From JAJRXR01 sp041402005 (GTDB taxonomy: Bacteria > Planctomycetota > Phycisphaerae > Phycisphaerales > UBA1924): a stretch of 64,000 nt of DNA. Location: NCBI GenBank assembly GCA_041402005.1, contig JAWKTB010000003.1, forward strand, positions 372,001-436,000. The letters run 5' to 3'. A program made the translations under genes and the position numbers. The notes under the pieces were generated by a model. It saw only the letters and a list, made by a program, of their open reading frames with translations. It was not told the DNA's origin and did no database searches. Below, piece by piece: positions 1 to 6,567 of the stretch. The stretch's first letter is position 1. The number at the start of each line of letters is the position of its first letter.

Positions 1-249
1 ATGGGCGTCGCGGAGGGGCTGGAGCTGGTGCGGGCGCGCCTGCGGCCGGCGTCGGGGGGCCCGCGCCTGCTCGTGCACCGGCGCTGCGCGAAGCTGATCG
101 AGTCGCTCGAGACGTACCGGTACCACGCGGACCGACCCGAGTCGATCGAGCCCGTCAAGGACGGCTCGGACCACGCGGTCGATGCGCTGCGCTACATGGT
201 GCAGAACCTGGACGCGGCGTACGAGACGAGGTACTCACGCTACGCGTGA
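1..249 (+). CDS. Phage terminase large subunit, C-terminal fragment (cut by window edge)
   Basis: The frame is open from base 1 and ends at TGA 247-249, so the first ATG may be internal. The 82 visible residues carry KDGSDHAVDALRYMV at about residues 53-67. The D-H-A-x-D-A-x-R-Y pattern is typical of the last metal-binding segment in the RNase H-like nuclease domain of terminase large subunits, which cut and package phage DNA. No other phage gene follows; the next genes are ordinary membrane proteins on the other strand. This is therefore either the right end of a prophage or a remnant. The call rests on one motif and is moderate. Confidence 0.55.
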   Translation: MGVAEGLELVRARLRPASGGPRLLVHRRCAKLIESLETYRYHADRPESIEPVKDGSDHAVDALRYMVQNLDAAYETRYSRYA

Positions 250-326
250 GGAGATAGCAGATAGCAGATCGCCAGATGGCAGATGATTCTGATTTGCTAT
301 CTGCTGATCTGCCATCTGGCCATCTC
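248..326. repeat. Imperfect palindrome of AGCAGAT / AGATGGCAGAT units
   Basis: Bases 272-284 (CCAGATGGCAGAT) are the exact reverse complement of 307-319, a 13-bp stem around a 22-base loop. Extra GATAGCAGAT and CTATCTGCT units outside and inside it can pair in other registers. It lies between convergent genes and could end transcription on both strands, though it lacks a clear T tract. It may also be a dispersed repeat. Confidence 0.6.
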
Positions 327-581
327 TCACGTCCCCGGCATCGGCGCCAGCTCGGGGATGGCGTAGCCGATGATGAGGTAGGCGGCGAGGCCCAAGAGGG
401 CGATGCCGCCCACGATCTGGATGGTGAAGGAGATCACCTGGGGCCAGTACTTGCGCATGTTGGGGACGCGGACGGCCTTGTACCCGCACGCGATGAAGAA
501 CGCGATGGGGATCACCAGCAGGAACCACCACTCGTGCAGGGCGATGGGGTCGATGAAGGGGGTGTAGGCGAGGGTGGTCAC
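327..581 (-). CDS. Small two-helix membrane protein, unknown function
   Basis: An 84-residue product with two predicted membrane helices (about residues 20-34 and 50-74) joined by a basic loop (VRVPNMRKYWPQ). The GTG at 579-581 is chosen because it forms a GTGA overlap with the stop of the upstream membrane protein, and GAAGGAAG precedes it. It is thus translated from the same message as the DUF6677-like gene. I do not recognise the family. The tight coupling suggests a shared membrane role, but nothing in the sequence shows a reaction. Confidence 0.7.
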   Translation of the reverse strand: MTTLAYTPFIDPIALHEWWFLLVIPIAFFIACGYKAVRVPNMRKYWPQVISFTIQIVGGIALLGLAAYLIIGYAIPELAPMPGT

Positions 582-1168
582 TTCCGGGCTTCCTTCTCGA
601 GGAGAGCCCCGAGGGGGCCGCCGCTTCGGTGGGTCGATGGATGCGGGCGTCCCCTCTTGCTGCGGCTCGTCGGCAAGAGCGCGTCGAGGATGATGATGAA
701 GTTGAGCATGCCGGCGAGCGTGGCGGCGAGGGTGCCGATCTCGTTCATCTTGGCGACGGACTTGACGTTGGGGGGTCCCTTGCCGTCGGTGGCGGGGGCC
801 CACACGGGCTCGGTCTTGCCGTCGGCATCGAGGTCGCGGGAGACGCGCATCTCGTCGGGGTGACCCGAGCGTGGGAGTCGGGTGTCGGGGTCGAGGGCCT
901 TGAAGCGGGTCTGGTGGACGTAGTTGATGCCGAAGGCGACGGGTCCGACGAAGGCCTGGCCGACGAACCAGATCTTGTCCTCGCGGGAGTCGATGACGTC
1001 GATGCCGCCGACGAGCATGCCGCCGAGGAAGAGGCCGAGGACCCCGACGGCGGCCATGACGCCGCGGTAGGGCTCGCCCCGGTAGAACTGGCCCGCGCCG
1101 GGGAGGAGGCAGGCGAGGATGCCGGCGACGAGGTCGAGGCCCTTGGGATGCGGGTCGGATGGGGGCAT
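578..1168 (-). CDS. DUF6677-like multi-helix membrane protein
   Basis: A 196-residue protein. It opens with a hydrophobic hairpin containing LLPGAGQFYRGEPYRG (about residues 20-37), a pattern shared by TM2/DUF6677-type proteins in which a G-x-G-x-F-Y-x-G turn joins two helices. Further helices lie near 38-56, 68-84 and 145-168. A hydrophilic stretch near 90-140 (DPDTRLPRSGHPDEMRVSRD) lies between the last two. It is first in a two-gene operon and its stop overlaps the next start by 4 bases. No enzyme motif is seen, and the function of the family is unknown to me. Confidence 0.65.
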   Translation of the reverse strand: MPPSDPHPKGLDLVAGILACLLPGAGQFYRGEPYRGVMAAVGVLGLFLGGMLVGGIDVIDSREDKIWFVGQAFVGPVAFGINYVHQTRFKALDPDTRLPRSGHPDEMRVSRDLDADGKTEPVWAPATDGKGPPNVKSVAKMNEIGTLAATLAGMLNFIIILDALLPTSRSKRGRPHPSTHRSGGPLGALLEKEARK

Positions 1169-1380
1169 GGAGCGGGGGGTCTCAGGGGGTGGAGGGGGAG
1201 TCTAGCGGCGCGAGGGGGCGTGGCCCCAGGGGTGCGGGCGGCGGGGGTCGTCGTGGAGGGGTGGAGTGGGTGATTGACAGACGAGAGGTGGGCGGTAGTG
1301 TACGGCCCGATCGGGAAACCGGAACCTGGGCGCCGAGGGAGGCGCCGCCCCCCGGACGCGTGTAACGAGGACGAGACGTC

Positions 1381-1635
1381 ATGGCGCAAGAGCTGGAACT
1401 GAGCGTGGTGGGAGTGCTCGAGCCGACGCGGGACGGCGGGGTCGGCGGATGGTCCCAGAACATCCCGCTCGCTGGCGAGGAAGAGGATGATGACGAGATG
1501 TACTTCCTCGAGGAGGACGACGACGAGGAGGACGATGAGGTCTTCGAGGACGACGAGGAGTATGACGATTACGAGGAGTTCGAGGACGAGGATGAAGTGG
1601 ACGAGGACCTCGAAGGGGACGATGAAGACCTCTAG
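1381..1635 (+). CDS. Very acidic small protein
   Basis: An 84-residue protein. The first 30 residues are ordinary (MAQELELSVVGVLEPTRDGG). From about residue 32 to the end it is almost entirely Asp and Glu broken only by single aromatic or hydrophobic residues (MYF, VF, Y, YDDY, F). AACGAGG lies upstream of the ATG. The pattern suggests an intrinsically disordered polyanion, which could mimic nucleic acid or bind cations or a basic partner; that is inference. Codon repetition (GAGGACGACGAG) could also mark repeat expansion. No homologous family is recognised. Confidence 0.65.
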   Translation: MAQELELSVVGVLEPTRDGGVGGWSQNIPLAGEEEDDDEMYFLEEDDDEEDDEVFEDDEEYDDYEEFEDEDEVDEDLEGDDEDL

Positions 1636-1658
1636 GTTGCCGCGCGGGGACGCCTGAG

Positions 1659-1692
1659 ACGCCTCCCGCCCTGTGGGCGACCGGGAGGCTTT
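1659..1692 (+). promoter_or_regulatory. Hairpin that includes the Shine-Dalgarno of the next gene
   Basis: GCCTCCCG (1661-1668) pairs exactly with CGGGAGGC (1682-1689), with GCCC/GGGC able to pair inside. The 3' arm holds GGGAGG, the likely ribosome site of the ATG at 1696, and is followed by TTT. It could end the upstream transcript or mask the ribosome site of the downstream gene. Confidence 0.45.
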
Positions 1693-1695
1693 CCG

Positions 1696-2247
1696 ATGGG
1701 ACGGGCGGACAAGAGCAAGACAGGTCGCGAGGAGCACTCGAAGTCCGAGGGGGAATCGGGGGGGGATGGCGTGATCGATCGGCGCGTGGGCGTAGATCGT
1801 CGGCGCGTGCGGATGATCAAGGACGGCAAGGAGGTCGCGCCGACGGGGCTGGAGCGTCGTCGGGGGCCTGGTCGTCGTCTGAGCGATTTCACGAAGGCCG
1901 CCGAGGAAGGCGAGATGACCACGGAGCAGTTCCTGTTCCTGGTCGCGATCGATACGTTCAAGCAGGCGAACGACAAGACGTTCCCGACGTGGACGGACGT
2001 GCTGGAGGTGGTGCGTCTGCTGGGCTATCGCAAGACGATGCCGAGCGAGCTGAACCTGACCCGGGCGGAGGACTGGACGGAGGCGGCCAACGCGCCGTCG
2101 AACGTGCGTCCCGACGGGTGGGAGCGTCGGTTCGAGAAGCCGGCCCGGGGCTTCGGCGCCCGGGGCGGAAAGTCCGAGCGCGAGCTGACCGACGAGGCGC
2201 TCGACGAGTTCGAGCGGAGCTACGGCAAGGGCAAGAAGGCCGCCTAG
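1696..2247 (+). CDS. Hypothetical basic protein
   Basis: A 183-residue soluble protein. Its first 70 residues are charged and Arg/Lys-rich (DRRVGVDRRRVRMIKDGKEV, ERRRGPGRRLSDF) and probably disordered. The middle (about 75-115) looks like a compact helical domain: MTTEQFLFLVAIDTFKQAND followed by FPTWTDVLEVVRLLGYRK. The C-terminus is polar and ends in KGKKAA. The ATG follows GGGAGG at 8 bases. The downstream hairpin at 2302-2325 ends the transcript. I do not recognise the family; the basic N-terminus could bind nucleic acid, but that is speculative. Confidence 0.7.
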   Translation: MGRADKSKTGREEHSKSEGESGGDGVIDRRVGVDRRRVRMIKDGKEVAPTGLERRRGPGRRLSDFTKAAEEGEMTTEQFLFLVAIDTFKQANDKTFPTWTDVLEVVRLLGYRKTMPSELNLTRAEDWTEAANAPSNVRPDGWERRFEKPARGFGARGGKSERELTDEALDEFERSYGKGKKAA

Positions 2248-2301
2248 GCCCGCCCTCGGGGGGCCGACCCCCGACGTGTACCATCCTTGCAGCGGCGAAC
2301 C

Positions 2302-2325
2302 ACGCCCCCGTCGCGGGGCGTTTTT
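2302..2325 (+). terminator. Rho-independent terminator
   Basis: ACGCCCC and GGGGCGT form a 7-bp stem followed by TTTTT, 55 bases after the stop at 2247. Confidence 0.75.
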
Positions 2326-2351
2326 CATGTTCGTGCTCGGAGGGCGTGCGC

Positions 2352-2783
2352 GTGGGCGATGGCGGCCCGGTGATCGGGTGGCGTGAATGGGTGGCGATGC
2401 CCGAGTGGGGGATCGGGCGCGTGCGCGCCAAGGTCGACACGGGGGCGCGGACGAGCGCGATCCACGTCTCGAAGATCGAGCGGCTCGAGGGCGGGCGTCT
2501 GCGGTTCGAGGTGGTGACGCGCGAGAAGCCCCATCGGCGCGTCGTCACGGTCGAGGGCGACCACGTGCGCGATGCGCGGGTGCGCCCCAGCTCGGGCGAG
2601 CTCCAGCCCCGCCCGGTGGTGCGGACGCTGGTGCGGATCGGGGGGTGGGAGCGTGAGATCGAGATGGGGCTGGTGTGCCGGGAGGGGATGCTCTGCCGGA
2701 TGCTGCTGGGGCGGCGGGCGGTCAAGGGGCTCATGGTGAACCCGGGCGTGAAGGACGTGCTGGGTGGCGGGAGGGCGGGATGA
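2352..2783 (+). CDS. RimB-like retropepsin-type protease (ATP-dependent zinc protease family)
   Basis: A 143-residue protein matching the DUF785/RimB family, which adopts a retropepsin fold. VIGWREWVAMP (7-17) and KVDTGARTSAIH (27-38) are family signatures, with D29-T-G in the aspartic-protease position. MLLGRRAVKGLMVNPG closes the domain. GTG 2352 is preferred because GGAGGG (2339-2344) lies 7 bases before it; GTG 2346 and 2370 are alternatives. Its stop overlaps the ATG of rimK (ATGA). In Pseudomonas, RimB removes the glutamate tails that RimK adds to ribosomal protein S6, so this gene probably edits or trims the RimK product. Confidence 0.8.
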   Translation: MGDGGPVIGWREWVAMPEWGIGRVRAKVDTGARTSAIHVSKIERLEGGRLRFEVVTREKPHRRVVTVEGDHVRDARVRPSSGELQPRPVVRTLVRIGGWEREIEMGLVCREGMLCRMLLGRRAVKGLMVNPGVKDVLGGGRAG

Positions 2784-3991
2784 AGCTTGGGATTCTGTCG
2801 GCGGCGGCGAGGTGCTACAGCACGAGGCGCCTCAAGGAGGCGGCTGAGACCCGCGGGCACGACACACGCGTGCTCAACACGCTCCGGTTCTCGATCTCCC
2901 TGGAGCACGGCGAGCCCGACCTGTTCTACCAGGGCAAGCAGCTTTCCGACTACGACGCGGTGCTGCCCCGGATCGGGGCGTCGATCACATATTTCGGGAC
3001 CGCGGTCGTGCGCCAGTTCGAGCAGATGGACGTGTACACGCCGAACTCGGCGAACGGGATCACGAACTCGCGGGACAAGCTGCGGAGCCTGCAGATCCTG
3101 TCGCGCCACGACATCGGGATCCCGCGGACGATGTTCGTGCGCGACCGCAAGGACGTGCTGGCGGCGATCGAGGAGGTGGGCGGGGCGCCGGTCATCATCA
3201 AGATCCTGGAGGGGACGCAGGGGGTCGGGGTGATCCTGGCAGAGACGAACAAGGTCGCGGAGGCGATCGTGGAGACGCTGCAGAGCGCGCGTCAGAACGT
3301 GCTGATCCAGAGCTTCATCAAGGAGAGCAAGGGGCGGGACATCCGGGCGCTGGTGGTCGGGGACCGGGTCGTGGCGGCGATGCGGCGCATCGCGCAGGGG
3401 GGCGAGTTCCGCTCGAACGTGCACCGGGGCGGGACGACCGAGCGGATCGAGCTCGACGAGACGTACGAGGAAACGGCGGTCCGCGCGGCGCAGATCATGG
3501 GCCTGCGCGTCGCGGGCGTCGATATGCTCGAGAGCGACTCGGGGCCCCTGGTGATGGAGGTGAACTCGTCGCCCGGGCTCGAGGGGATCGAGTCGGCGAC
3601 GGGGCTCGACGTCGCGGGGGCGATCGTGGACTACATGGCGGGGCAGGTGGACTTCCCGGAGGTCGACGTGCGTCAGCGGCTCACGGTCGCGCGCGGGTAC
3701 GGCGTGGCGGAGCTGACGATCCCTGAGGGCTTCGAGTTCGTGGGCAAGACGATCGCCGACTCGGGGCTTCGCGATCGGGACATCGCGGTGCTGACGATCC
3801 ACAGGGGCACGAGCGTGGTGTCGAACCCGCGTGGGTCGCGGGTGATCGAGGCGGGGGACCGCCTGCTGTGCTACGGGCGCCTGGACTCGATGCGGGACCT
3901 GGTGACGGACCGGAAGAAGCGCAAACGCCGGATCAAGGTGCGCGAACTGAGCTCGGAGCGGGCGCGGGCGGAAGGGGGCGTCGATGGGTGA
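2780..3991 (+). CDS. rimK: RimK-type ATP-grasp glutamate ligase with RCK_C domain
   Basis: A 403-residue protein, about 100 longer than E. coli RimK. The N-terminal pre-ATP-grasp region (1-95) contains YDAVLPRIGASITYFG. The ATP-grasp core (about 96-290) has SRDKLRSLQIL, the ATP lysine K141 (VIIKILEGTQGVG) and the metal ligands E260 and N262 (MEVNSSPG). The extra C-terminal segment (about 303-376, VARGYGVAELTIPEGFEFVG ... AGDRLLCYG) reads as a TrkA-C/RCK_C domain, a small-ligand-binding module. RimK adds glutamates to the C-terminus of ribosomal protein S6. The gene overlaps both neighbours (4 and 8 bases), so the three products are co-made. Confidence 0.9.
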   Translation: MKLGILSAAARCYSTRRLKEAAETRGHDTRVLNTLRFSISLEHGEPDLFYQGKQLSDYDAVLPRIGASITYFGTAVVRQFEQMDVYTPNSANGITNSRDKLRSLQILSRHDIGIPRTMFVRDRKDVLAAIEEVGGAPVIIKILEGTQGVGVILAETNKVAEAIVETLQSARQNVLIQSFIKESKGRDIRALVVGDRVVAAMRRIAQGGEFRSNVHRGGTTERIELDETYEETAVRAAQIMGLRVAGVDMLESDSGPLVMEVNSSPGLEGIESATGLDVAGAIVDYMAGQVDFPEVDVRQRLTVARGYGVAELTIPEGFEFVGKTIADSGLRDRDIAVLTIHRGTSVVSNPRGSRVIEAGDRLLCYGRLDSMRDLVTDRKKRKRRIKVRELSSERARAEGGVDG

Positions 3992-5051
3992 GGGCGGCGT
4001 CTGGATCGGGGACAAGGTGGCGCCCGGGACGGGGGGCGAGGTCACGCTGCGCGTCTCGACCAGCTACGCGGGGGCGCAGATCGAGATCCCGGTGTTCATC
4101 TGGCGCGGGGCGGCGGACGGGCCACGCGTCTTCGTGACCGCCGCGGTGCACGGGGACGAGATCAACGGCACCGGGGCGATCCGCGAGATCATCACGACCA
4201 ATCCGTTCTCGCTGGCCCGTGGCACGCTGGTGCTCGTGCCGGTGGTGAACATCCTGGGCTTCGAGCAGCACGCGAGGTATCTGCCCGATCGGCGGGATCT
4301 GAATCGGTCGTTCCCGGGGATGAAGGACGGGAGTCAGGCGAGTCGGATGGCGCGGGCGGTGTTCGACGCGATCGTGACGCCCTGCGATTACGGGATCGAC
4401 CTGCACACGGCGGCGATCCGACGGACGAACTTCCCGAACGTGCGCGCCGACATGAGCGATGCGCGAGTGGCGGCGCTGGCACGCGCGTTCGGGACGGAAC
4501 TGATCGTGTCGGGGACGGGGCCCAAGGGGTCGCTGCGACGGGCGGCGTGCAAGATCGGCAAGCCCACGATCATCCTGGAGGCGGGCGAGGTCTGGAAGGT
4601 GGAGCCGGCGTATATGGAGTACACGGTGCGGGGCGTGCGGAACTGCCTGGCGCACCTGGGGATGATCGAGGGGGAGGTGAGGCGCCCCGCGTACCAGATC
4701 GAGGCGGACACGACCAAGTGGGTGCGTGCCGAGCGGGGGGGTTTCCTGCAGTTCCACGTCGCGCCGGGGGACATCGTGGACGAGGGCGAGGCGATCGCGA
4801 CGAGCACGAGCCTGACGGGCGAGCGTCAGAACGTGATCGAGTCGCCGCGGGACGGGATTGTGTTGGGGATGACGACGCTGCCGTCGGTGGCGCCGGGGGA
4901 CGCGGTGTGCCACCTGGCGTATCCGAAGGCGCGGGCGCTGAAGAAGGCGGAGAAGGTGATCGACGCGCTGCCCGAGGATCACCTGCATGAGCGGACGCGG
5001 GAGGATCTGTCGCGGAGCTTCGTGGTGGGGGAGCGGGACGAGGCGGATTGA
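3984..5051 (+). CDS. Succinylglutamate desuccinylase/aspartoacylase-type M14 deacylase
   Basis: A 355-residue zinc hydrolase of the AstE/AspA group. H56 and E59 in AAVHGDEINGTG and H141 in YGIDLHTA are the three zinc ligands; DLNRSFPG (105-112) is the substrate-carboxylate loop and IILEAGE (196-202) supplies the catalytic glutamate. The C-terminal 120 residues form the usual beta-rich cap (GGFLQFHVAPGDIVDEGE). It overlaps rimK by 8 bases. The family removes acyl groups from N-acyl amino acids. In this operon it more likely acts on acylated or peptide-linked glutamate related to the RimK product, which is inference from position. Confidence 0.85.
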   Translation: MGEGGVWIGDKVAPGTGGEVTLRVSTSYAGAQIEIPVFIWRGAADGPRVFVTAAVHGDEINGTGAIREIITTNPFSLARGTLVLVPVVNILGFEQHARYLPDRRDLNRSFPGMKDGSQASRMARAVFDAIVTPCDYGIDLHTAAIRRTNFPNVRADMSDARVAALARAFGTELIVSGTGPKGSLRRAACKIGKPTIILEAGEVWKVEPAYMEYTVRGVRNCLAHLGMIEGEVRRPAYQIEADTTKWVRAERGGFLQFHVAPGDIVDEGEAIATSTSLTGERQNVIESPRDGIVLGMTTLPSVAPGDAVCHLAYPKARALKKAEKVIDALPEDHLHERTREDLSRSFVVGERDEAD

Positions 5052-5255
5052 CGTGGCGGGGCCCGAGCCCGCCCCGGGTGGGCGAGGGGGGGAGCGGTGG
5101 CGCCGATGCGTTGGTTGTCGCCGAGAGAAGGCGTTTGGATGGATCGGACGGGCGGCGGCCCCGCTCGTCCGCGATCGGGGGGAACTGGCGGTGTACGCAC
5201 GACGAACGGGACGGTATCCGAGGCCCCGTTCGGGGTGGCTGCGGGAAGGGGAAAC

Positions 5256-6203
5256 ATGATGCGACGCGTGACGGCGGTGCTGTGGATCGGGGCGGGGTGT
5301 TTCCTCGCGGCGACGGCGCAGGGCGGAGACGAGGTCGTCCCGAAGGGTCCATTGCAAGAGGTCTCCGACGAGATCGAGATGGATGTGTCCGCGGTTGGGC
5401 AGATCGGGGGCGAACCGTTTGAGTGGGGCCAGTCCCGCGCGTGGAACGGGCGATTCCAGCCGAACAAGGACGGCAGCGTGGATCAGGCGTTCCACGAGGA
5501 GTTCAGCCTGCAGACGGCGCGTGCGCGCGTCGTCACGCGGGGCGTGAAGACGAGCGAGGTGTTCGCCGACCATCACGGCGTGCGGGGGCGGATCGAACTC
5601 CAACCCGAGTTCAGCCTCTTCCAGTCCGTGGAGCAGCCCGAGCCGGCGTACATCGTGGCGTACCTGGACGACGACGTCGGGATCGACATCGAGGGCGAGC
5701 CGGGGGAGGTGTACCTCATCGAGTTCAACGCCCACATTGAGGCGACTGGCCCGGATCCGCATGTGTCCTTGGTGCTCCGCGCGTCGGACTTCTCTCTCAA
5801 TCTCCGGGCTGACGAGGACGGGCAGTCCGCGGACGCCAGCGACGTGCGGCTCCTCCGCCAGGGGGGGGACGGGGGGTACGAACTGGAGATCAGCATCGCG
5901 CTGTACGGCGTGCTCGAGGGCGAGGGGGAGCAGAGCGCCGATTCGAGGGCGGTCATCGACTACGAGGTCCGGGCCCGTCGCCAGCCCGGGTGCGGGATTG
6001 CCGACCGGGCCTCGCCCTACGGCGTGCTCGACTACCAGGATGTGGTCGCGTACTTCGAGCTGTTCACGGCGGGCGATCCGATCGCCGATCTCGCCGAGCC
6101 GTACGGTGAGTTCGACCTCAGAGATATCCGCGCGTTCCAGAGGGCGTACGTGACGGGGTGCGGAGACACGCCCCCCGCGATCCGTCCCTACTTGTCCTTG
6201 TAG
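5256..6203 (+). CDS. Secreted protein with a divergent GC-type dockerin tail
   Basis: A 315-residue protein from ATG 5256 (GGAAGGGG just upstream). A signal peptide covers about 1-23 (VTAVLWIGAGCFLAATAQG). The body is acidic and beta-rich with no known catalytic motif. The C-terminus has two repeats of the dockerin-like type, altered from the rest of this window: GIADRASPYGVLDYQDVVAY and IADLAEPYGEFDLRDIRAFQ, then a Cys-Gly, but with 12 residues beyond instead of ending in GCP. It may be a diverged cell-surface attachment tail. Function of the body is unknown. Confidence 0.75.
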   Translation: MMRRVTAVLWIGAGCFLAATAQGGDEVVPKGPLQEVSDEIEMDVSAVGQIGGEPFEWGQSRAWNGRFQPNKDGSVDQAFHEEFSLQTARARVVTRGVKTSEVFADHHGVRGRIELQPEFSLFQSVEQPEPAYIVAYLDDDVGIDIEGEPGEVYLIEFNAHIEATGPDPHVSLVLRASDFSLNLRADEDGQSADASDVRLLRQGGDGGYELEISIALYGVLEGEGEQSADSRAVIDYEVRARRQPGCGIADRASPYGVLDYQDVVAYFELFTAGDPIADLAEPYGEFDLRDIRAFQRAYVTGCGDTPPAIRPYLSL

Positions 6204-6451
6204 TAGTCGATGTTGATCTGCACGTAGCGGTCCCACTCCTTGGGCAGGTCCTCGTCCTGGTAGATGGCCTGGACGGGGCACTCGTCGACGCACAGGCCGC
6301 AGTCGATGCAGGTGTCGGGGTCGATGTAGAGCTGCTCGGCGGTCTCGTAGGACGCCTCGTCCTTGGTGGGGTGGATGCAGTCGACGGGGCAGGCGTCGAC
6401 GCAGCTCGTGTCCTTGGTGCCGATGCAGGGCTCGGCGATGATGTGGGGCAT
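6188..6451 (-). CDS. 7Fe ferredoxin ([3Fe-4S][4Fe-4S])
   Basis: An 87-residue electron carrier. Cys9, Cys17, Cys21 and Cys25 lie in CIGTKDTSCVDACPVDC, where the usual second ligand position holds Thr12. Cys48, Cys51, Cys54 and Cys58 form the second motif CIDCGLCVDECP. This is the pattern of Thermus-type seven-iron ferredoxins, in which the first site holds a 3Fe cluster and the second a 4Fe cluster. The ATG at 6449-6451 follows GAGGA. The C-terminal 25 residues match the usual extension. Its 3' end overlaps the end of the convergent secreted-protein gene by 16 bases. The redox partner cannot be told from context. Confidence 0.92.
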   Translation of the reverse strand: MPHIIAEPCIGTKDTSCVDACPVDCIHPTKDEASYETAEQLYIDPDTCIDCGLCVDECPVQAIYQDEDLPKEWDRYVQINIDYYKDK

Positions 6452-6567
6452 GTCGAGTCCTCGCGAGGCGCCCGCGGCGCGTGGGGGCGGGCGGGGAAGG
6501 GCAAAGTATCCCAAGTCCTTGCCCTAGCTATAGCTCGGGGGCGTCGGCCTGGCAAGGCGGGGCGTCG

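Noticed and set aside
248..326. CRISPR-like repeats
   Set aside because: The units are a single palindrome without spacers of regular size; no cas gene is present.
1..1168. Prophage extending into the window
   Set aside because: Only the terminase end is phage-like; the DUF6677-like pair and later genes are cellular.
3933..6293. A 786-codon minus-strand frame opposite the deacylase and secreted protein
   Set aside because: His/Arg/Pro-rich shadow of three well-supported genes.
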